Origin: Bacillus sp. RO3
Lineage (GTDB): Bacteria > Bacillota > Bacilli > Bacillales > Bacillaceae_B
Length of the DNA stretch: 64,000 nt
Assembly: GCF_012911895.1 (NCBI RefSeq)
Contig: NZ_JAAXCV010000031.1
Coordinates: 1 to 64,000, forward strand
Direction: 5' to 3'
The first letter of the stretch is position 1; every line of letters begins with the position of its first letter. Positions 1 through 8,400 of the stretch are shown here, piece by piece. A program made the position numbers and the translations under genes. Below the pieces are notes generated by a model. The model saw only the letters and a program-made list of their open reading frames with translations, was not told the DNA's origin and did not search any database.

Positions 1-48
1 GACCCTCTGCTTGTAAGGCAGATGCTCTCCCAGCTGAGCTAATCCTCC
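1..48 (-). tRNA. tRNA-Val (TAC), 3' part cut by window edge
   Basis: Read on the minus strand, the segment starts with GGAGGATTAGCTCAGCTGGG, a normal acceptor and D-arm. The anticodon loop CTTACAA follows, giving anticodon TAC (valine). The T-arm and 3' end lie beyond the left edge. It lies directly downstream of tRNA-Glu and is probably co-transcribed with it. Confidence 0.9.
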
Positions 49-52
49 ATAT

Positions 53-127
53 TGGTGACCCATACGGGATTCGAACCCGTGTTACCGCCGTGAAAGGGCG
101 GTGTCTTAACCGCTTGACCAATGGGCC
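53..127 (-). tRNA. tRNA-Glu (TTC)
   Basis: On the minus strand this is a complete 75-nt tRNA. It has the 5' GGCCCATTGGTCAAGCGG start, an anticodon loop CTTTCAC with anticodon TTC (glutamate), a GGTTCGAATCC T-loop and an encoded CCA end. It is the first gene of the visible tRNA cluster, with a promoter about 40 bp upstream. Confidence 0.95.
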
Positions 128-163
128 GTATTGTTGTTGGCGTCCCGCTTGAGGACATGTATT

Positions 164-192
164 ACTATATCATCTGATTTCGCAGAAGTCAA
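164..192 (-). promoter_or_regulatory. Sigma-A promoter of the tRNA operon
   Basis: On the minus strand TTGACT (-35, positions 192-187) is followed after 17 bp by TATAGT (-10, positions 169-164), a near-consensus vegetative promoter. It points at tRNA-Glu and tRNA-Val. The rest of 193-575 is AT-rich and shows no other convincing gene. Confidence 0.75.
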
Positions 193-575
193 CTTCTAAA
201 TAATAAAATAAAAAACTTTTTTCATCATACTCATTACGACTTTTTTGTAAGCCGAAAAAGAATATACCACATCTATAAAGCGAATATCAATACTGAATTT
301 AAATCTCTTTTACCAATTTGTTGATCTTTCAATTCCTGATGATGGCGTCAGTGTCCTCTCCCTCATTCTAGAGATGACCGATACTGATCACCGAGTATGC
401 TTTCAATGAGAAGAAGGTAACGAAGTGATTATGCAAATGAGTTAGTATTACCGCGTGATGTTTAGATATGTACACTCCATGCAGATTCGGGTTTATAACA
501 TCACTAAGCTTGTTTACACGTTATGGTGAGTGGATGAATAGGATGGTAGTAATTTATGAATGGGGTGGTGGGACG

Positions 576-2618
576 ATGGAGTTTCCAACAATATTGTGCG
601 GCCCGATTGTTCGCAGGGTTGAGCCGGCACATGTGTTCATTTGGATCGTGTTAAGTAAGCCATATGATATTAGAGCGGAGATAGTTGAAATCAATCGGGT
701 AAAGGAGTCACAGAGTTTACACTATATAAGCATGAACTGCGAAACAGAGTCTAAGACAGTTCAAGCCGGAAAGAATGTATATATAAGCTTGGTGAAGATT
801 TCTCCCCAAACCGGATCTTTTCCAACAGATCAGTTATTGGGGTACAATTTAGTGTTTGAAAATGGTGTCGAATCATTGGACCTGGGAAGCTTTGACCTCC
901 TTTCCCCTTCTCACCCACATTCAATCGTCTATCAACACCTCGCCTATCCTACCTTCTATATTAATGATGGAATTCCTTCGAATATTCTATACGGTTCCTG
1001 CCGGAAGCTTCACGGTTTGGGAACAGATGTATTAGCGAAAACGGACGAGGCCATCGCTTCTTCATATAATCATCCTGCTCGGCCTTCCTCCCTGTTTCTA
1101 ATGGGTGATCAAATCTACGCGGACGATGTGGCGGATCCCCTGTTCACCATCATAACCAGGTTCGGCAAGATACTGATGGGACAAGAAGAGGACCTCGGCG
1201 CGGTTGACTCCCGCTTGAATGAAGCGCCTTTTAGACAGGGAATTCAACAGATCAATGGACGGCAGTATATTACAGAGCATTTCTGTCAATTCACTTCCAT
1301 GAAAGCCCCTAATCATTTGTTAAGCTTCAGTGACTATGCCGTCATGTATATGATGTCTTGGAGCCCATCATTATGGGAGCTGGCTCATAAGGAAAGGATG
1401 TTCGGCACCTTTCAAGAAGCTTTGGCTAAGAATGATATCTACTTTGCCTATAAAGATCGTCAAAGCAAGAAGCATAAAGCCGAATACCGAAAGCTTCAAC
1501 AGCGTTATGAGGAGCAGGTGAAGGAATTAGCCCAGGCAGAGAAGGCTCTATACTCTGTCAGAAGAGTACTGGCTAATACTCCAACCTATATGATGTTTGA
1601 TGACCACGATCTTACGGATGATTGGAATCTGTCAAAGGATTGGAAAACGCGGGTATGGAACGCCCCTTTAGGGAGACATGTCATCAGTAATGGACTGGCA
1701 GCTTATTGGCTTTTTCAAGGGTGGGGAAATGAACCAAATTCGTATACGCATCTTGGGGAGGTTACACAGGACTACCTGGACACGCTTCTTCCTGGATCAC
1801 TTCCCCACTCTGAATGGGTACATTCCCTGTGGAACTATGATTCCTGGCATTTTACCACTCCCACTAAACCTAAAGCGGTCTTTCTTGATACAAGGACTGA
1901 GCGGGGATATGCAATTAAACCGAAACCTCTGAAAGTCGGTAAACGAATAGATGAAGAACCCAGTAGTCCTAATCTTCTGCACCAGGAAGGATGGAACCGT
2001 GTCTCGACTAAACTGGCAGCTTCCGGATGGCACGAAAAGGAACCCTTGATCATCGTATCTCCCTCCCCCCTTTATGGAATCGGGTTAATAGAGAACTTTC
2101 TCCATGACTACTTGCTTCCTCTCAGGACATTCGGGTTACCTGTAGAAAGCAACTTTGATTTAGAAGCATGGAAGTACAATGGGAAGGGATTCAGCGATTT
2201 CCTCCATCAAGTAGCAGCCTGGAACCCAGGTGAATGCATCATTTTATCAGGAGATGTTCATTCAGCCTCATCGGTACAATCTGAAATCACCTTTGGGGAT
2301 GGACGAGAATTGAAAATCCATCAGTTTACGAGCAGCCCGATTAAGAACATGAGCTTCACAGGTTTTTCGGGTGCCATCATGAGATTTATCATCGGCTTGA
2401 ATGCAAGAGAAAGGATCAATCGCACACTTTACCGGTGCTGTACTCACGAGTATGTTCTATTTCAAGTTAAACACGAAAGTCACTTCCCTTCTGACTATGT
2501 ATGGAAGGAAACGATTCGTTACCAGCCTATTAGCGAATCTTCCATAGTGGAAACCGATAATAATATCGGATTGGTATGGGATGGGGGGACAGGCCCCTTG
2601 TCCCGGCTCTTGTTGTAA
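576..2618 (+). CDS. PhoD-like metallophosphatase (alkaline phosphatase D family)
   Basis: A 680-residue protein of the PhoD-like metallophosphatase superfamily, expected to hydrolyse phosphate mono- or diesters using a bound metal centre. Visible motifs are YGSCRK, GDQIYADD (Asp about 178), DDHD (342-345) and GDVHSA (560-565), in the order typical of the family. No signal peptide is evident, so a cytoplasmic role is likely. The start is placed at ATG 576, preceded by GGGGTGGTGGG. An upstream in-frame ATG at 468 lacks a comparable site. The last residues (WDGGTGPLSR then LLL) are encoded by a REP-like palindrome, so the native C-terminus was probably altered. A strong terminator follows. The substrate cannot be deduced. 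Confidence 0.85.
   Translation: MEFPTILCGPIVRRVEPAHVFIWIVLSKPYDIRAEIVEINRVKESQSLHYISMNCETESKTVQAGKNVYISLVKISPQTGSFPTDQLLGYNLVFENGVESLDLGSFDLLSPSHPHSIVYQHLAYPTFYINDGIPSNILYGSCRKLHGLGTDVLAKTDEAIASSYNHPARPSSLFLMGDQIYADDVADPLFTIITRFGKILMGQEEDLGAVDSRLNEAPFRQGIQQINGRQYITEHFCQFTSMKAPNHLLSFSDYAVMYMMSWSPSLWELAHKERMFGTFQEALAKNDIYFAYKDRQSKKHKAEYRKLQQRYEEQVKELAQAEKALYSVRRVLANTPTYMMFDDHDLTDDWNLSKDWKTRVWNAPLGRHVISNGLAAYWLFQGWGNEPNSYTHLGEVTQDYLDTLLPGSLPHSEWVHSLWNYDSWHFTTPTKPKAVFLDTRTERGYAIKPKPLKVGKRIDEEPSSPNLLHQEGWNRVSTKLAASGWHEKEPLIIVSPSPLYGIGLIENFLHDYLLPLRTFGLPVESNFDLEAWKYNGKGFSDFLHQVAAWNPGECIILSGDVHSASSVQSEITFGDGRELKIHQFTSSPIKNMSFTGFSGAIMRFIIGLNARERINRTLYRCCTHEYVLFQVKHESHFPSDYVWKETIRYQPISESSIVETDNNIGLVWDGGTGPLSRLLL
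2578..2604 (+). repeat. REP-like palindrome copy A
   Basis: Member of the 27-bp nested-palindrome family, with outer GGGAT/GTCCC arms around an inner GGGACAGG..CCTTGTCCC. It lies inside the last codons of the PhoD-like gene and encodes its tail in the same frame as copies L3 and M2. Confidence 0.85.
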
Positions 2619-2653
2619 AGGTCATACCCGTCTATTGAGCAGTCTATAAAAAA

Positions 2654-2705
2654 GAGAAGCCAACGACCTGCTATGCAAATGGGTCGTCGGCTTCTTTCGT
2701 TTTTT
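2654..2705 (+). terminator. Rho-independent terminator after PhoD-like gene
   Basis: Stem GAAGCCAACGACC pairs with GGTCGTCGGCTTC (one A.C mismatch), followed by a T-rich tail. Confidence 0.85.
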
Positions 2706-2741
2706 CATGCAATCTATATATATATAGATGTCTTTTCATGA

Positions 2742-3084
2742 CTATAGATTGTTTAGTTTCATTTCATGATAGGATATTTTTTCTTGTAATTTCTTTTTCA
2801 TCCGGCAATCTAAGCAGCCATCAAGTAACACCAGGTTGTAATGGATCCTCACGGAATGCCATTTTCTCTTCACTTGTGACATAAATCCTGATTTCTTCAT
2901 CATCTTTTCCTCCATGTTCATAAATCGCAGGAGTCCGTTTCGGAAACTGGCAAGCATCGTCGTCAGACATTAGCCCCTGTAGTTTTGCGTCCCCACCTTT
3001 CAATGGGTTTGCCTTTATCGTACGAATTATGAAAGATTGATTTGTAACACAAATGGAACACGATTCAATCGCGACCGTATATAG
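2742..3084 (-). pseudogene. Small frameshifted hypothetical gene
   Basis: Two overlapping minus-strand frames each look coding and together read as one small protein. The upstream frame is open from about 3084 to its stop at 2821. It contains SDDDACQFPKRTPAIYEHGG and ends near REDPLQPGVT. The next frame then supplies LLDGCLDCRMKKKLQEKISY and stops at 2742. A one-base deletion near 2825 would explain the split. The upstream frame also lacks a start codon behind the GAGGTGG-like site near 3107, so the 5' end may be broken too. I do not recognise the family. The CLDC pair could bind metal. The alternative is two unrelated short frames. Confidence 0.35.
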
Positions 3085-3162
3085 ACCTATATCAAATTTA
3101 CCACCTCACTATAATACCATATTTTTACTAACGTCAATAGGATTATGCCTAAAAGAATGAAC

Positions 3163-3222
3163 GGGACGGAGGGACAGGTCCCTCGTCCCGGATCATAACT
3201 CTGGGACAAGGTGCCTGTCCCT
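3163..3222 (+). repeat. REP-like palindromes B1 (3163-3189) and B2 (3203-3222), opposed
   Basis: B1 is a nearly perfect hairpin, GGGACG..CGTCCC around AGGGA..TCCCT with one bulged G. B2 is a shortened copy in the opposite orientation 13 bp away. The pair forms a tail-to-tail doublet, like paired REP units in other bacteria. Confidence 0.85.
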
Positions 3223-3307
3223 CTTTCGCATTATGTAAGAAATTTCCACAAGACACGTGACCAATAAAACAAGCTGAGAATATAGTACTAGTGAAGGGGG
3301 AATTTAG

Positions 3308-4204
3308 ATGATGTATGTAGTATTGAGGGATGCCGGTCATGGCCTGGAGACTGCCGGCAAGAGGACTCCCTATATCAGCTCGCTTGGGAGGGCGATTAAG
3401 GAGAATGAGTTCAATGAGCCTGTGAGTGAATATTTCGGCGAGGAATTGAAAAGACATGGAGTCATCGTCCATGATATATCTCCAACGACCAATGATGTAC
3501 CGTTAAAGACACGAACGGATGAAGCAAATCGTCTATTGAATTTCTATATCAACAAATACGGCTCTTCCAATGTGAAGATTGTTTTAGTAAGCTTTCATTT
3601 CAATGCATTTGACGGGTCTTTCAGCGGGTCTAACCCCAGTGGTATCTCTGTTCATATACAACCTGGAAAAAAGTCTGCAAGAAAATTGGCAAATAGCGTA
3701 GGAAAATATTTAAAGCAAGGCACCAAACAAGTATGGCGTGGAATCATAGAGCAAAACCTTCATATCACCAGGGAATTCGAGGGTGTCGCCATTCTGACGG
3801 AAAATGGATTCATGGATCATCCAGACGAAGCGAAACTGATGCTTGATAAAGACTTTCAAAAAGAAGTGGCAAGGGAAACGGCTCAAGGCGTACTGGAGTA
3901 CTTCAACCTCCCTTATTTGCCTGAATCCCCTATACCTATTGATGATAAGAAGGAGGAAGATGATTTGCTAGAGGTTGCGATTGTAATTGGCACGTTTAAC
4001 GATTATCCGGCAACGGAGTTATTGGCGAACAGATTAAAATGCCCGATATATCCCCGAAATGCGATTAACGGAAAAGTGGCAAAGGAACTGATTGTCTGCG
4101 GGGGGAAGAAAGAAGGATTGATTGCTGATAAGATCGTCGTTCTTTCAGGGGCCGACCGTTATGACACATATAAGAACATCGAGGAATACCTTAAGGAGTT
4201 ATGA
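3308..4204 (+). CDS. N-acetylmuramoyl-L-alanine amidase (Amidase_3)
   Basis: A 298-residue zinc amidase that should cleave the bond between N-acetylmuramic acid and L-alanine in peptidoglycan. The motifs DAGHG near the N-terminus, SFHFNA in the middle and LTENGF for the catalytic glutamate fit Amidase_3. Residues about 225-298 (VAIVIGTFNDYPATELLANR to LSGADRYDTY) resemble a cell-wall-binding repeat 2-like module. No signal peptide is visible, so release may need lysis or phage-type export; such stand-alone amidases are common in Bacillus spores and prophages. AAGGGGG precedes ATG 3308. The stop codon abuts REP-like copy C with no gap. Confidence 0.85.
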   Translation: MMYVVLRDAGHGLETAGKRTPYISSLGRAIKENEFNEPVSEYFGEELKRHGVIVHDISPTTNDVPLKTRTDEANRLLNFYINKYGSSNVKIVLVSFHFNAFDGSFSGSNPSGISVHIQPGKKSARKLANSVGKYLKQGTKQVWRGIIEQNLHITREFEGVAILTENGFMDHPDEAKLMLDKDFQKEVARETAQGVLEYFNLPYLPESPIPIDDKKEEDDLLEVAIVIGTFNDYPATELLANRLKCPIYPRNAINGKVAKELIVCGGKKEGLIADKIVVLSGADRYDTYKNIEEYLKEL

Positions 4205-4232
4205 GGGACGGAGGGACAGGCACTCTGTCCCT
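4205..4232 (+). repeat. REP-like palindrome copy C between amidase and RAYT
   Basis: A 27-bp family member with inner GGGACAG..CTGTCCC. It starts on the base after the amidase stop and ends 6 bp before the 3' end of the RAYT gene, so it forms one flank of that gene. Confidence 0.85.
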
Positions 4233-4237
4233 CCTCC

Positions 4238-4999
4238 TTACTTTACACGGTCGATCACACTTTTGGAGATTCCTGTTATTCTTGAGAGCTGCCTTACTGT
4301 TACTCCATCGATTTGTTTTAGTTTTTTAACTATATTATTGCGATCCTGTCTGTCCAGCTTCTGCAGCATGCTGATGGTTATCCCCCACTGGCTCAAATAT
4401 TCTTTTACTTCCATATCCGTTTTTCTTATCCTAGGATGATCATCTAAGAAATGATCATCGTTCTGTTTTTCCATAAAGCTTACATATTTATTTACTGATT
4501 CTTTTCTGTCTGTGGAGAATAATTGCAGAGGAAAGAGAATATCGATGACACCACTATCGCCCTTGATGTATTCGTGGATACTCGTCCACTTGCTTGCGAA
4601 GACACTTTTGGTGAGGCCTGCATGTAAGGGGTTTTGGTGGATATAACGGAGGACCCTGAGGAAGTATCCCGCCGTTTCTACATTCTCGCTTTTGAAACGA
4701 TCCTGAAATAGGTGTCCGCAACGATCATATTTATTGTTGTACCAATAGACATAACTGGAACTAATTCGTTTGACGGCTTCAGAAATGGTGTCCTTTATTT
4801 CTTTCACTAATAAGTGAACATGATTGTCCATCAAACAATATCCGTATAGTTGAAATGCACCTGTTCTCCTATACTTATTGACTATCTCTAAAAACCTCCC
4901 CCTATCCTCATCATCTTCAAATATTGTCTGTTTATTAATCCCTCACAGCATAATATGATACACTCCACTGCGGCTCTTTCTCCTTGCTTGTCTTGGCAT
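4238..4999 (-). pseudogene. REP-associated tyrosine transposase (RAYT, IS200/Y1-like) with internal TGA
   Basis: Reading from ATG 4999 (GAGGTG about 10 bp upstream) gives a 253-codon transposase interrupted by one in-frame TGA at codon 19 (4945-4943). The flanks GVYHIML and GINKQTIFEDDEDR match the usual family N-terminus, where this position is normally Arg (LRGIN), so CGA to TGA is the simplest explanation. Downstream the gene is intact: the HUH motif DNHVHLL (His60, His62), the putative nucleophile Tyr119 in RYIHQNP, and a C-terminal helix-turn-helix (VTVRQLSRITGISKSVIDR). RAYTs mobilise or maintain short palindromes. Here palindromes of one family lie 6 bp beyond its 3' end and about 20 bp before its start. 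It is inactive unless the stop is read through or a downstream TTG restart is used. Confidence 0.85.
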
Positions 5000-5019
5000 T
5001 CTTCTTCATCACCTCAAGT

Positions 5020-5046
5020 GGGACGTGGGGACTGGTCCCTTGTCCC
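5020..5046 (+). repeat. REP-like palindrome copy D, upstream of RAYT
   Basis: Full 27-bp copy (outer GGGAC..GTCCC, inner GGGACTGGTCCC). It lies about 20 bp upstream of the RAYT start codon and completes the flanking pair with copy C. Confidence 0.85.
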
Positions 5047-5276
5047 GAATTCTTTAGGAAATAGAGAGAGGAGAAAATCCCCTGTCTGCCTTCCTTTTTT
5101 CTGATAGGTTTTGATTTAAACGTACTTTTCGCTGGGTTATATAGTGTGTGGAGAAATGACTGTGATACAGGTGAGTTCATTGAAGGGGTATGGAAGGAAA
5201 TATGAAAGCGGAGAGAAATATTGGCTTAAAATGACTTATTCGACATGAATCGAGAAAAACCTTTATTTTAATGGTT

Positions 5277-5296
5277 GGGACGTGGTGCCTGTCCCT
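5277..5296 (+). repeat. REP-like palindrome copy E, internally deleted
   Basis: A 20-bp derivative (GGGAC..GTGGTGCCTGTCCC) that has lost one inner arm compared with the 27-bp copies. Confidence 0.6.
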
Positions 5297-5317
5297 CAGT
5301 CTCACCTCAATCCCACC

Positions 5318-5356
5318 CTTGAAAAATAAAAATGAGGTCGATATATCATCGACCTC
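5318..5356 (-). terminator. Terminator of the amylopullulanase gene
   Basis: On the minus strand GAGGTCGAT and ATCGACCTC form a perfect 9-bp stem followed by ATTTTTATTTTT. Confidence 0.85.
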
Positions 5357-5392
5357 ACCCTTGTATTGCTTATTACCTGAAGAGTTTAGATA

Positions 5393-5419
5393 GGGACGCA
5401 GTGCCTGTCCCCTAGTCCC
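5393..5419 (-). repeat. REP-like palindrome copy F spanning the pullulanase stop
   Basis: Full 27-bp copy, forward on the minus strand. The variable triplet between outer and inner arms is TAG, which is the stop codon of the amylopullulanase (protein end VRD). Confidence 0.85.
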
Positions 5420-8400
5420 GCACCTTGATCACTACAGTAGTGAGGGGCTCCAGTGTTAAGGTGTTTTTCGTGAGGGTGAATCCTGATTTCTTGGAAACGG
5501 GTTTTGTTCCGGCTTCGTCGTTGTCTACGATTACTTTGCCTTTCGAGAGGTTATAGTCCCCTACAGATAGGGTGCGTGCCTTGCTGTCGGCATTGACGAA
5601 TACATAATACTCTCCCGTACCGTCCGTCGATACATTCTTGTATGCAACCATCAGGTCTGTATCAGCAATTTCAGGTAAATCGAGCAGGGAGACATTCTGA
5701 TCCACCAGTTCTTTCTCTCCCAGTCGGAAAGCGTTCGTTGATCTTCTTAATTTGATCAGTCCTTGTGTATACTTCCTCGTGGTGGTGTTCACTTTATATT
5801 TCTTCTTATTCGTTGCTTTTTCCCAGTCAAACTTGTTGATGGCGTCGGATGAATCGTATGAGTCGTGGATGAAGTAGCCGAACGGGTTGCCCTCTTCGTC
5901 CTCCAGCTCATGATATTTTTGTTCCGGTAAGCCTTCCCCGAGCCATTGCTTGGTTCTGCCGTATTCCTGACCTGCGTGGATGAAGGCTGTTCCTTGTGAT
6001 GTCAGGATCATGGAATTTCCAAGTCGGATGCGCTTATGGATTTCCTGGTTATTCTCTGGAATGGCCGGATCCTTTTTGATCGACTGGGCAATGACATCGT
6101 ACAGAGGCAGGTTATCATGGGCTGCGATGTACTGGACCATGTCGCCTGGATCGTCGTCAGCGGTGTTGCCAGGCTGACCCTTAATGTTGTTGAAAATCGT
6201 GTTGATATCCCGGGCTCCTCCAGTCAGGAAGCGAGGCTCCCCTTCTGAACCAAAGCCTGATTTCAGCTCGTTCCGGATTTCGTCGGAGAACACTCCAACA
6301 TCATCGGTTTTGTCCATCCAGTCCTGATCGGCACCCATTCCTTCTAATGTTGGATCCGATAAATGACCGGCGAATGTTCTCCAGCCTTCCCCGATGAACA
6401 GGGCATCTGGATTGATTTCAGCCGCTGCATCGTACGCTTTTTGAACAGCTGGATATGTGGCGTCCCCCATCATATCGAATCTCATGCCATCGATCTTGTA
6501 TTCGTCGAACCAGTATTTCACGGAATCGACCATGAGCTTTTCAGCCATGATATGGTTCGTTGCCAGGTTGTTTCCGAAGCCCCCAAGGAAGTTCCCTTTG
6601 TCATCCTGGAACGCATAGTAATTGGGCACGATGTCGTTCAGAGTGCTGGTTTGGGCCATATGGGTATAGACGACGTCAAGGACGACCCCCATCCCCTTAT
6701 CATGAATGGCATCGATCAAGCGCTTCGTTTCTTTGATGCGTAATTGCGGATCTGTGGCATCCTTTGAATACGCACCGTCAGGGGAGAAGTAGCTGTGGGG
6801 ATCATAGCCCCAGTTGTATTCATTTCCTGCTGCGGAATACTCAAGCTCACGTTCCCCCATTTTCGTTTCATCTCCGTAGTACCAGGCCATGACCGGCAGG
6901 AGCTGAACATGGGTCACACCCATGGACTTAATGTAATCAAGCTTTTTGATGAAGGCATCATAGGTACCCCATCTTTTCTTCTTCAAATCCTTTTCAATGG
7001 AAGGGTCGGACGTAAAGTCACGGACGTGAACCTCATATATAACCGCATCTTCCCGTTTTTCGTAGCCCTTGATGGACGCATGGCCGAACTTTTTAGGGTC
7101 CGTCCCTTTCAAATCGACGATGGCCGCTTTTCCGACGCTATCGCCGTCGGGTCCCGCTTCCCCTTTTGTATTCACGGTAAAAGCAGCCATGGATTTCGCG
7201 TACGGATCCAACACCTTTTTCGTTACGCCGTCATTGGTTACTTCATATTGATAGTAATAGCCTTTCAGATCCTTCACCTTTAAATGTTTTGCTTTTACCT
7301 TGGTCGACCAGACACCCTGTTCACCAAGGGTCAGCTCCACGCTGCCGATTTTTTTCGCAGCATCTTTTTTATCATAGAAGTTCGCGACTACCTTGCTTGC
7401 TTTCGGAGCCCACAATTTTAAGGTGACATTTCTTTTTTTGTAAGTGGCACCGAGATCATCCCCGTCATACGCGTACTGGTTATCAAGCAGTCTCCAGCCA
7501 GCCGCTGCCGTTACGGTTCTGCCTGCGTAGGTGATGGAGAGGGGCAGTTTATCCAGGTTCACATCCGCTTTCACTTCTACTGTTTTGTCATCTGTAATGG
7601 CTGCACCTTTCACTTTCACATCAGATCCGTCTTTATCCTTTAAGGCTAAGCCGGACATTAACGCTTCTTCTGTCAGACCTTCCGTCATCGTGAAATTCAA
7701 TCGGATCGTATCGTCAGAAATGACCTCTGAAGAAATCAGACCCGTTGCCACGTCAGCATAAGGAGAGATATAAACGTTATCCTCACCCTGCTTCACCCAC
7801 AGATGATCATACTTATCCAGTAGATTGAAGGACTTGTCGCCTCCGTCTTTCTCTCCCGTCGCTTCATTCACGATCAGGAATCCAAGATTTTGGGCATCCT
7901 CATTCATTTCTACATTCACATAGGCGCCATAGCGGTCCGTTTTTGAAAAATCTAATGCGTCCGTCGGCCACGTGGCAGGGGCATTCTTTACGTCTCCCCA
8001 TGCCCATAAACCGAACCCTTCATAATTCCCGTCTTCCCGTTCATAATGGATGCGCACCGTATTCTCCGGCAGATCAACGGGCTCATACGTATATACCTTA
8101 TCCGATCCCTGCTGGATCCAGATCTCGTTCACCTCAGGAGAACCGATCGTAAATCCTTTATCGCCGCCGTCTTTACCGGCATCTCCTTTGGTTACATCCA
8201 TGACAAGGAATCCGATGTTTTTCGCGCCTTCAGCAAGGGGAACGTCAATGTAGGCCCCGTAGCTGTCGGTTTTCTCAAACATGGTAGCACCCGTCGGCCA
8301 CCCTGCCGATGGCTTGGCCACATCATTCCATAACCATGCACCATAGTTCTCATAGTTTCCATCTGTACGGTTGTAGTGGATGCGGATGTTGTTCTCAGGA

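Larger units (their letters stand above)
5047..5411. other. Intergenic stretch, no gene seen
   Basis: Between the RAYT gene and the amylopullulanase I see only REP-like copies E and F and the pullulanase terminator. The open frame running through 4935-5180 on the minus strand is a shadow of the RAYT N-terminus in another frame. Confidence 0.6.

Noticed and set aside
4935-5180. An 81-codon minus-strand frame
   Set aside because: It covers the RAYT N-terminus in a different frame; the transposase motifs are found only in the frame starting at 4999.
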